This document shows, in pieces, positions 44,784 through 52,126 of a DNA stretch of 64,000 nucleotides. Location: NCBI RefSeq assembly GCF_003121925.1, contig NZ_QEWR01000002.1, positions 620,001 through 684,000 on the forward strand. The letters are read 5' to 3'. The notes below the pieces were generated by a model, which saw only the letters and a list, made by a program, of their open reading frames with translations, was not told the DNA's origin and made no database searches. The stretch is from Ignatzschineria indica (GTDB lineage Bacteria; Pseudomonadota; Gammaproteobacteria; Cardiobacteriales; Wohlfahrtiimonadaceae). The first letter of the stretch is position 1; every line of letters starts with the position of its first letter. The position numbers and the translations under genes were made by a program.

Positions 44784-46201
44784 TGGCAAGTCCTAACGTT
44801 AGTTTTGAAACGATCCCAAGCTCCATCCGTGTTCCTGGACGTTATATTGAGTTTAATACAAAGCTTGCTGTGCGTAACCTCCCGGTCAATCCACAGCACG
44901 TACTAATTGTCGCGCCTATGCTTGATTCAGGCACACAGAAGCCCCTTGAGGCAGTCATGGTCTTCTCTGATGTTGAAGCCGGTGAAAAGTTTGGCTACGG
45001 TTCCTGGGCGCATTTGATGGCGCAACAAGCGATCCGTAATAACCAATATATCAATCTATCCATCATCGGTTTACCGGATGATCCTGCATCAGTAAAAGCA
45101 GTCGGTAAGATTGAAATCGAAGGCTCTGCAACTCGAGAGGGTCAAATTATTCTCAATATTGGGAAAGAATCGCTTAAGATCGCAGCAACCCGTAGCGAAA
45201 GCGCGAAAGAGTTGGCGGAACGCCTAACCGCTGTGATTAATGCCAATGAATCAGTTTTAGTAACGGCTGAAGCGGAAGATGCTGGTATTACATTGACTGC
45301 CAAAAATGGTGGGGAGATCGGCAATGAGATCTATCTCGATGGCCAAAGCAATGCGCCAGGTGTGACATTAAAAGTCGGCAATATGGAGAATGGCCAAGGT
45401 AATGCCGATATCTCTGAAGCATTGTCAGAAGTGGCCGGTAAACGTTACCACATCTATGTGAGTGCCTTCTCTGATGATGAGAACTTAGTGCGCTTAAATG
45501 AGCATATCGAAGCAGTGTCTAATGCGATTGAAAAGCGTGGTGGAATTGGTGTTGCTGGTTGGAATGGCACGCTTGCACAAGGGATCACCAAGGCAAGTAA
45601 GCTCAATTCAGGACGCATGATTTTACAATGGTATAAAGGTTCGATTTCAGGTAATGCTCTGATCGCCGCAGGCTTTGCAGCAGTGATGGCTTCAGAAGAA
45701 GATCCCGCAAGGCCGCTCAATACACTTGAAATTAAGGGCTTAGATATTACGCCGGAATCCGAGTGGCCAACCTTTGCGGAGTTTAACAATGCACTCTATA
45801 ACGGTTTGTCACCGCTTCAAGTGGTGAATAATCGAGTTCAGATCATGCGTGCGATTACTACCTACACAAAGAACGCTACTGGAACAGATGATCCTGCATT
45901 ACTCGATGTAACAACCATCAGAACGCTCGATTATACGCGTGATGCTTTAGATCAACGTTATGCGCTTAGATTCCCACGCGAAAAACTCTCTGACAAGACA
46001 CCACCCAAGGTTAGATCTGAAACCCTCGATGTCTTGATGAAGCTAGAAGACTTAGAGATCTTGGAGCAGGTGGAAGAGAATAAATCACTCTTAGTCGTAG
46101 AACGTGATCTACAAGATGCCAACCGCCTAAATCTTATCATTCCGGCGGATGTGGTGAACGGTCTACATGTTTTAGCAGCAAGAATTGATCTCTACCTCTA
46201 A
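44783..46201 (+). CDS. Contractile tail sheath protein, Mu gpL-like
   Basis: A 472-aa sheath protein. The N-terminus matches the family (VSFETIPSSIRVPGRYIEFNT), followed by VLIVAPMLDSGTQKPLEAV, and the C-terminal core has TRDALDQRYALRFPREKLS and a LVVERDLQDANRLN segment. It contracts to drive the tube through the envelope. Unlike Mu, the tube gene does not follow; a terminator and the baseplate module do. Confidence 0.95.
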   Translation: MASPNVSFETIPSSIRVPGRYIEFNTKLAVRNLPVNPQHVLIVAPMLDSGTQKPLEAVMVFSDVEAGEKFGYGSWAHLMAQQAIRNNQYINLSIIGLPDDPASVKAVGKIEIEGSATREGQIILNIGKESLKIAATRSESAKELAERLTAVINANESVLVTAEAEDAGITLTAKNGGEIGNEIYLDGQSNAPGVTLKVGNMENGQGNADISEALSEVAGKRYHIYVSAFSDDENLVRLNEHIEAVSNAIEKRGGIGVAGWNGTLAQGITKASKLNSGRMILQWYKGSISGNALIAAGFAAVMASEEDPARPLNTLEIKGLDITPESEWPTFAEFNNALYNGLSPLQVVNNRVQIMRAITTYTKNATGTDDPALLDVTTIRTLDYTRDALDQRYALRFPREKLSDKTPPKVRSETLDVLMKLEDLEILEQVEENKSLLVVERDLQDANRLNLIIPADVVNGLHVLAARIDLYL

Positions 46202-46240
46202 ACCACTCTAATCACTCTTAACCTCGATTAAACCCTGAAA

Positions 46241-46267
46241 GCCTGCACGCTCGTGTGGGCTTTTTTA
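46241..46267 (+). terminator. Terminator after the sheath gene
   Basis: An 8-bp stem with two G-T pairs (GCCTGCAC at 46241-46248, GTGTGGGC at 46253-46260) followed by six T. The gp46-like ATG lies only 18 bp downstream without a clear Shine-Dalgarno. Confidence 0.75.
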
Positions 46268-46284
46268 TTGCTTAAGATACGCCT

Positions 46285-46638
46285 ATGGACAGATTAATTG
46301 ACCCGAGAACGGGAGACTACTATCAAGACCAACGAGTCGGAAACAGCTTAGGGAATGCTGTTTATGTTCGCCTTGAAACACCCAAGGGAACTTACTGGGC
46401 AGATCCCGAGCTTGGATCATTGCTGCATACATTGCAGCGTGAAAAGAATGTGAGCCGTGTTCGCTTGTTAGCGATTCAGTATGCAGAAGAGGCACTACAG
46501 CCCATCTTAGATGAGGAACGTGCAAAAAGTATCGATGTAGAAGCAACGCAAGCGAACGGCTCCCTTTTATTACATATCACTGTTGTCGATATCGAAGGTA
46601 AGCGCAACAGTTTTAACCACCTTGTACCGATTATATAA
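46285..46638 (+). CDS. Baseplate protein, Mu gp46-like
   Basis: A 117-aa GP46-family baseplate protein: LIDPRTGDYYQDQRVGNSLG at the start, YWADPELGSLLHTL in the middle and a C-terminal beta strand LLLHITVVDIEGKRN. It is the first gene of the baseplate module here. ATG has a poor ribosome-binding site. Confidence 0.88.
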   Translation: MDRLIDPRTGDYYQDQRVGNSLGNAVYVRLETPKGTYWADPELGSLLHTLQREKNVSRVRLLAIQYAEEALQPILDEERAKSIDVEATQANGSLLLHITVVDIEGKRNSFNHLVPII

Positions 46639-46647
46639 GGAGAGAAT

Positions 46648-47697
46648 ATGCCGTTAATGGTGCCGAGCTTTGATGAGATCAGAGAGATGATCCTCAACGA
46701 CATTACTTCTCTCGATCAAAGTGCCGCAATTCATTCAGATAGCGATAACTATATTCGCGCTTCAAGTCTGGCTGCTCTTACAGAAGGACTCTATGCCCAT
46801 CACGCTTGGATTGCGCGTCAAATTTTTGCTGATAGTGCCGACAGTGAGTTTTTAGAGAAACACGCTTCAACTCGTGCAATCTATCGTAAAAATGCCGTTA
46901 AAGCGGAAGGTATCGCAACGATCACTGGGGAAAAAGGACGTAAGATTCCGGCTGGAACAGAGATCAAAGCGAATGATTGCTACTTTCTAACGCTAAGTGA
47001 TACAACGCTAGAAAGCAATCAGGCAGAACTCAAGATCAGTGCCAAAGAGCCCGGCACAAAGAGCAACTTTGTAAAGGTGAATGGTATCTTAACCGCAGCA
47101 CCTGCCGGCATTCGATCAGAGTGTATCGTTAGCACCAAAGGTGGCACCGATATTGAGTCAGATGGTGATCTTTTAGCCCGATATCTGGAAATCCTCAGAC
47201 GACCTCCAGCAGGAGGTAACCGCTACGACTATAAGCGATGGGCGCTAGAAGTGCCCGGCGTGACCAATGCTTATGTCTATCCGCTTCGGCGTGGGCTTGG
47301 AACAGTGGATATCGCGATTACCTCGGGTGATGATCTACCGAGTGAATCAGTGATTAACGCCTGCCAAGCATACATTGATGATGTAAGACCAGTAACAGCA
47401 AAGCACTCTTATGTAGTTGCTCCGCTCATTAAGCGCATTGATGTGGTTGTCGAAGTACAGCTTAAAGGGATCGCCTTAGATGATATTACCAAGACACTCA
47501 AAAGAGTCCTGGAAGACCACTTCTCCCGTATTGCGCCGGCAGAGACACTGATTATCTCTCAGATTGAGGCTTTGATCAGTGACCAAGTAGGTGTCGTGGA
47601 TAGAAAGCTCATTGCACCAAGCCAAAACCTCACGCCAGATGCATTACTGATTGAATGGTATCGCTTAGGCACGATTACAGTGAGAGAGATGAAATGA
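46648..47697 (+). CDS. Baseplate wedge protein, Mu gp47 / gpJ-like
   Basis: A 349-aa baseplate J-family protein (Mu gp47). Typical stretches: MVPSFDEIREMILNDI, EFLEKHASTRAIYRKNAVKA, RKIPAGTEIKAND, ILRRPPAGGNRYDYKRWALEVPGV and the C-terminal DKTLK-like helix. AAGGAG precedes the ATG. It overlaps gp48 by 4 bp. Confidence 0.93.
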   Translation: MPLMVPSFDEIREMILNDITSLDQSAAIHSDSDNYIRASSLAALTEGLYAHHAWIARQIFADSADSEFLEKHASTRAIYRKNAVKAEGIATITGEKGRKIPAGTEIKANDCYFLTLSDTTLESNQAELKISAKEPGTKSNFVKVNGILTAAPAGIRSECIVSTKGGTDIESDGDLLARYLEILRRPPAGGNRYDYKRWALEVPGVTNAYVYPLRRGLGTVDIAITSGDDLPSESVINACQAYIDDVRPVTAKHSYVVAPLIKRIDVVVEVQLKGIALDDITKTLKRVLEDHFSRIAPAETLIISQIEALISDQVGVVDRKLIAPSQNLTPDALLIEWYRLGTITVREMK

Positions 47698-48293
47698 ATA
47701 AGCGTAATCATATCTACAGTGAACAAGCATATTTAGAGCGCTTACAGAGCCTTCTACCCCCTGTTTCATACGATCGAAATGGTGAGCAGATGGTGCAGAC
47801 ATTAACGGTTGAAGCTCGATTATTCAATCGTATCAATGCCCACGGGCAAAGAGTCCTTAATGCCATTACACCACATGATTCCAATGAACTGATAGCAGAC
47901 TGGGAACGTCTGCTCGGAATCCCAATAGATTTTGAAGAGAACTATCAGTTCCGCGTTAATCGAGTATTGCAGAAGCTTGCTGAAGTAGGTGGTCTATCTA
48001 TTCCATACTTCATCAACCTCGCAAAAAATATGGGATACGAGATCACAATCATCGAAGGAGATGATTATATCTTTCGCGCCGGGGAGAATCGCGTGGGTGA
48101 CCGCATTGGAAGATTCGATCAGATGTGGGTTTGGTATGTCAATGTCCAGAGCAGCTATACCGAGCAATATTACTTCCGAGCAGGTAGCGCGAGAGCCGGC
48201 GAAAGGCTCCTAACAATACGAGATCCCATTATTGAAGAGATCTTCAACGATCTAAAACCAGCGCATACGCTCTGTATCTTCAACTATTCATAA
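47694..48293 (+). CDS. Baseplate/tail protein, Mu gp48-like (DUF2313)
   Basis: A 199-aa DUF2313 protein (Mu gp48, P2 gpI-like). It starts YLERLQSLLP after a short N-terminus and contains LIADWERLLGIPID and the C-terminal IFNDLKPAHTLCIFNYS. The start at 47694 overlaps the gp47 stop (ATGA). It links the baseplate to the fibre. Confidence 0.9.
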   Translation: MNKRNHIYSEQAYLERLQSLLPPVSYDRNGEQMVQTLTVEARLFNRINAHGQRVLNAITPHDSNELIADWERLLGIPIDFEENYQFRVNRVLQKLAEVGGLSIPYFINLAKNMGYEITIIEGDDYIFRAGENRVGDRIGRFDQMWVWYVNVQSSYTEQYYFRAGSARAGERLLTIRDPIIEEIFNDLKPAHTLCIFNYS

Positions 48294-48346
48294 TCACTTA
48301 AACCCTGTTTAAACAGCGTTAAAACAAGCTTTACAAGAGGAGTAAC

Positions 48347-49921
48347 ATGAAAAAAGAGTATCCTGATATTTTAAAGCTGGAAGGCGAAAAGTGGCAAAAT
48401 CCCGATCCAGCCACCGGTAAACTCGGTACAAGAGTTCCTGCCGAATGGCTTCAAACAACAGAAGACTCTCTAAAGTCACTCACACTAGAGATGCTAGAAG
48501 TCCTAAAAGCCGCCGGCATCAATCCTAACGAACTCAATAACACCCAAGTAAGAGATGCTATAAAAAAAATAATACTTAATAACGCAACATCAACACTATC
48601 TGATCGAACAGATCAAACTGCAACGATCAAAGCCGTCAATGATGTCAATCGTGCAGCATCAACAGCACAGAAAACAGCAAACAATGCACATGCTTTAGCG
48701 CAATCAAAGCAAGATAAATTACCATTCGTCGGTGAAGGCCCTGATGTTATGAAAACTGGGGCTTTTGGACTCGGTGACGGAAATATCGATCAAAACATCG
48801 ACATATTTAACTATAAAACTTCTTTTTTGCAACAAACTAATGATTTATTCCCGACAACGATGCGTGCAAACATCATATTGCACGGATATCAAAGAGATCG
48901 TATGAGCGGAATATTGCAAACACCTACAGGAAATAGAGCCTGGTTATTTAACACCGCTACAAAGGCTTTTGATGAACTATATACAGAAAATAATACAACA
49001 TGGGACAAATCTGGTTTTCTTAGAATATCTGGTTCCAGCGATGCTATTACAACAACTGACTTAGCAACTACGTCAAAGCAAGGTATTACACGATTAGATT
49101 CTTCACTATCTGATGCGGAAGATCGTGCCGCAACACCAAAATCTGTAAATAACGTTAATCGTACTGCATCAACAGCGCAGAAGACAGCAAACAATGCTCA
49201 TGCTTTAGCACAAACGAAGCAAGACAAATTGACATTTGTTGGAGAAGGCCCCGATGTAATGAAAACCGGAGCATTTGGACTCGGTGACGGAAATATCGAT
49301 CAAAACATCGACATATTTAACTATAAAACTTCTTTTTTGCAACAAACTAATGATTTATTCCCGACAACGATGCGTGCAAACATCATATTGCACGGATATC
49401 AAAGAGATCGTATGAGCGGAATATTGCAAACACCTACAGGAAATAGAGCCTGGTTATTTAACACCGCTACAAAGGCTTTTGATGAACTATATACAGAAAA
49501 TAATACAACATGGGACAAATCTGGTTTTCTTAGAAAGTTTGGATCTCAAAATGCATTAATAGAATCTGACATTGTGAACAGTCTTGGTAATTCAAAATAT
49601 TTTGTTGCAAGTCAAAATCTTGTCACAGAAGTTGACTCAAGAATTAAACCTAATATTGCTTCAATATCAAAAAATGGCTGGTGGAAATGTGGATATACAG
49701 GATTAATTTTTCAATGGGGAACGGTCGGTTCTAATAAAGACCCGCAAGAATCTAGTTTTCCAATCTCGTTTCCAAACGCCTGTTTAAATATAACAGGAGG
49801 ACAAAGTAACTTTGGGCCTACTCAAAATAATTTTGTCATAAAAGCGCTATCAAGCTCATCTTTTTCACACAATATATTTGAATCGGCGGGGACGCTTCAA
49901 TGGTTCGCAATCGGTTATTAA
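48347..49921 (+). CDS. Tail fibre protein with an internal duplication
   Basis: A 524-aa fibre. The N-terminus (KKEYPDILKLEGEKWQNPDPATGKLG) is the baseplate-attaching part. Then two copies of a module of about 170 residues (about 80-245 and 250-415) each have AxxPKSVNxVNRxASTAQKT-type collar sequences, which occur in H-type fibres, and an identical receptor-type block. The C-terminal tip (about 420-524) is unique and probably carries the receptor-binding end. A tail fibre assembly gene follows. DNA of the identical block is described separately. Confidence 0.88.
   Translation: MKKEYPDILKLEGEKWQNPDPATGKLGTRVPAEWLQTTEDSLKSLTLEMLEVLKAAGINPNELNNTQVRDAIKKIILNNATSTLSDRTDQTATIKAVNDVNRAASTAQKTANNAHALAQSKQDKLPFVGEGPDVMKTGAFGLGDGNIDQNIDIFNYKTSFLQQTNDLFPTTMRANIILHGYQRDRMSGILQTPTGNRAWLFNTATKAFDELYTENNTTWDKSGFLRISGSSDAITTTDLATTSKQGITRLDSSLSDAEDRAATPKSVNNVNRTASTAQKTANNAHALAQTKQDKLTFVGEGPDVMKTGAFGLGDGNIDQNIDIFNYKTSFLQQTNDLFPTTMRANIILHGYQRDRMSGILQTPTGNRAWLFNTATKAFDELYTENNTTWDKSGFLRKFGSQNALIESDIVNSLGNSKYFVASQNLVTEVDSRIKPNIASISKNGWWKCGYTGLIFQWGTVGSNKDPQESSFPISFPNACLNITGGQSNFGPTQNNFVIKALSSSSFSHNIFESAGTLQWFAIGY
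48764..49535 (+). repeat. Perfect 262-bp direct repeat inside the fibre gene
   Basis: 48764-49025 and 49274-49535 are identical over 262 bp, offset by 510 bp (170 codons, in frame), while the sequences flanking each copy are clearly diverged. This points to recent gene conversion or duplication within the fibre gene. Confidence 0.95.
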
Positions 49922-49935
49922 TAAAAGGAAAAATA

Positions 49936-50364
49936 ATGAAACAATTTTATCTATATTCAGCAACAACTAACTCATTTTATCCTGTTTCTGCACCAGCAGA
50001 TGCTGTTCAGATCACAGAAGAAAAGCACACTGAACTGTTCAACGGTCAATCAGAGGGTAAAGCGATTAAGCCGAACAAAAAAGGTTTTCCGATCAATGTC
50101 GATCAGGGGAAATCTTATGAGATTTGGGATCGTGAATCAGAATCTTGGATTGTTGATGATGAGCTTTATCAAGAGCATTTAAAAGAAGAAAAACAACGCA
50201 AAATTCAATCGTTACACGATGACCTCGAAACGCTAGAGCGAGATATCTCTCGCTTAGAACGAATCAGGGATCGTAATGAAGATGAGGAAACCAAACTTCA
50301 GCAGTTATATGACGAATCAACACAGTTATATCGTGATATTCAAGTTCTCGAAGAAACTGAATAA
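49936..50364 (+). CDS. Tail fibre assembly (Tfa-like) protein
   Basis: A 142-aa protein. The N-terminus resembles Tfa/DUF4376-type assembly chaperones (MKQFYLYSATTNSFYPVSAPADAV), and the C-terminal half is a charged coiled coil (LHDDLETLERDISRLERIRD). It follows the fibre gene by 14 bp with AAAGGAA upstream. It would help fold or trim the fibre tip. Confidence 0.75.
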   Translation: MKQFYLYSATTNSFYPVSAPADAVQITEEKHTELFNGQSEGKAIKPNKKGFPINVDQGKSYEIWDRESESWIVDDELYQEHLKEEKQRKIQSLHDDLETLERDISRLERIRDRNEDEETKLQQLYDESTQLYRDIQVLEETE

Positions 50365-50389
50365 TTTTTAGATAATGCCAAGATATAAG

Positions 50390-50411
50390 AAAGCTCCCAG
50401 TTGGGAGCTTT
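50390..50411. terminator. Bidirectional terminator between Tfa and the DUF2806-like gene
   Basis: A 10-bp perfect stem (AAAGCTCCCA at 50390-50399, TGGGAGCTTT at 50402-50411) with a 2-nt nominal loop, lying between convergent genes. Confidence 0.8.
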
Positions 50412-50414
50412 AGT

Positions 50415-51437
50415 CTATTGATAACTATAACTCATAAGTGGTCCATATGTTGGTTTTTTACAACTGAAATGGATAGTATCAAGACCAGATTTTTTAACGG
50501 TTGGGGCAATTATCTTTAAAAGATTACGTAATATCTTCTGTTCGTTATCTTCATGCTCTATGATATTACTTAGATTCTGACCTGCAAGGCTCACATTCCA
50601 GACTGATGTTACAGGTGGTTCGGAAGCATCATCTACAAGAATAACAAAAGTATATAGGGGCGTATCTAGAATGTAGCACTCTCGTTCTTTATCATCAAAA
50701 ATACACGTTTGTGTCGGCCACTGAAAACCACTCGACATATATAAATTAGAAATATCAACATAGTTAGCATCACTAGATAACAGCAGTTGCTGGGGATCTG
50801 CAAGCCATTCATTGTCATGTTGAGGAACCATTAAATATTGCCCAAATGCGACATAATTAGAAATATGGCTGATAAATTTGGCTTCTTCTGGAGAAATGTT
50901 CTTAATAACATCTAAAGTTCTTAGGCTAACAGTATTAGGCGAGTTTACCTCTTCAGCTAGTATTCTCCCCCAAATATGTTGAAGATCTTCATCAGCAAGA
51001 AGCTTTGCCTCATCTCTCCATTTATTAACAAAAGTTTGTGAGATTGTAGTTTCATCATCAATATCACTATGAACATGCTCTGTAGCTGCTGCCAAACATT
51101 TAATTGTATTGATAACCTCTTCTTCTTGAAATGAAGCAACTATTAATTCTTTAATTTCTTCCTGAGAGCTATTTTTTACCTCAATTTTTTTGTCTTCGAG
51201 ATTATAGAATGCTTGTCCTGCTTCAATTAACTTAATATCTTGTTCTGTTTGTGCTTGTGATAATAAAATATGTCTTATTTGTTTGGCGTACTTTTTCCCA
51301 AACAAAATATTAAAAACTTTATTGAACCCTTTTGCTGTAGGGTTTATTAAGTCACTTAGTTTAATCCCAGAAATATTGACTGCTGATACATTGACTTCAT
51401 CAGCAACTTTAATATCACCACTACCTTTAATTTCCAT
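50415..51437 (-). CDS. DUF2806-like accessory protein on the opposite strand
   Basis: A 340-aa protein of the DUF2806 type. The conserved part is around KWRDEAKLLADEDLQHIWGRI and LAEEVNSPNTVSLRTLDVIK (about 135-175). The N-terminus is a beta-rich MEIKGSGDIKVADEVNVSAVN segment. It is transcribed against the late genes, with its own promoter region at 51444-51526, and should therefore be expressed from the prophage state. This layout is typical of lysogenic-conversion or anti-phage genes, but no role is known for this one. ATG at 51437 has GAGG upstream. Confidence 0.7.
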   Translation of the reverse strand: MEIKGSGDIKVADEVNVSAVNISGIKLSDLINPTAKGFNKVFNILFGKKYAKQIRHILLSQAQTEQDIKLIEAGQAFYNLEDKKIEVKNSSQEEIKELIVASFQEEEVINTIKCLAAATEHVHSDIDDETTISQTFVNKWRDEAKLLADEDLQHIWGRILAEEVNSPNTVSLRTLDVIKNISPEEAKFISHISNYVAFGQYLMVPQHDNEWLADPQQLLLSSDANYVDISNLYMSSGFQWPTQTCIFDDKERECYILDTPLYTFVILVDDASEPPVTSVWNVSLAGQNLSNIIEHEDNEQKILRNLLKIIAPTVKKSGLDTIHFSCKKPTYGPLMSYSYQ

Positions 51438-51526
51438 ATTCACCTCACTTTCAAAATGTTATATTTATTTCTCTATTAAAATTTAAATATTATCAAAATA
51501 TACTTTCATAAAACAGAGGTGGATTA

Positions 51527-52045
51527 ATGAAGAGGCTATTTCTTTCCATAATATTGATCATTACTGCTTTGGCTTTAGCGAATGAAAGTCAAAAGAATGA
51601 GTATGATCGTAAAAAAGTTGAGATTTACACCATATTAGTAACAGCCCAAGAGAAGTTAGCTACATCAACTCAAGTGCTAAATGATTATGAGAATAGCGTA
51701 GATATGCAAAGTGCAATAGCACTGAGAAGAGAGCTTAATAAGTTAAGCAATCAATCTGATGAAATTATTGGTAGTCCTTTAGGATCTCCATTCGCTTCTT
51801 GTTACGCTACGATACAGATGTTATCTAACCAATATGGTGCGCGATTTGATATGGTTTATGATATCTATAATGCCCGTAAGAATGGTAAAGATGATATGGG
51901 GACACTCAATAAAATAGGTAGATTACATGAGACCTGGATGTCATATAGAGACCAGTACGATAAAAGCCTTCCTGCATGTTTGCGCGAAATCTTTGAAGGT
52001 CCTAAAGATGAATATAAAGGTGTAGTAATAACTCCTTCAAAGTAA
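51527..52045 (+). CDS. Secreted cargo protein (172 aa)
   Basis: A 172-aa protein with a signal peptide (MKRLFLSIILIITALALA, cleavage after Ala18-ANES), then a helical mature part with two Cys (CYATIQML, PACLREIF). It diverges from the DUF2806-like gene and ends before a terminator. A periplasmic role, for example blocking superinfecting phage entry, fits its place but is inference. Family not recognised. Confidence 0.65.
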   Translation: MKRLFLSIILIITALALANESQKNEYDRKKVEIYTILVTAQEKLATSTQVLNDYENSVDMQSAIALRRELNKLSNQSDEIIGSPLGSPFASCYATIQMLSNQYGARFDMVYDIYNARKNGKDDMGTLNKIGRLHETWMSYRDQYDKSLPACLREIFEGPKDEYKGVVITPSK

Positions 52046-52094
52046 TATCACTGAAACACCGCATCATTAACACCATTTAAACAGTGTTTAAACT

Positions 52095-52126
52095 AGCCCT
52101 AATATCCATTTATTAGGGCTTTTTAT
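52095..52126 (+). terminator. Terminator abutting the tape-measure start
   Basis: A 10-bp perfect stem (AGCCCTAATA at 52095-52104, TATTAGGGCT at 52111-52120) plus four further T. The tape-measure ATG begins at 52127. The only AGGG near that ATG lies in the hairpin's 3' arm, as at the endolysin gene. Confidence 0.9.
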
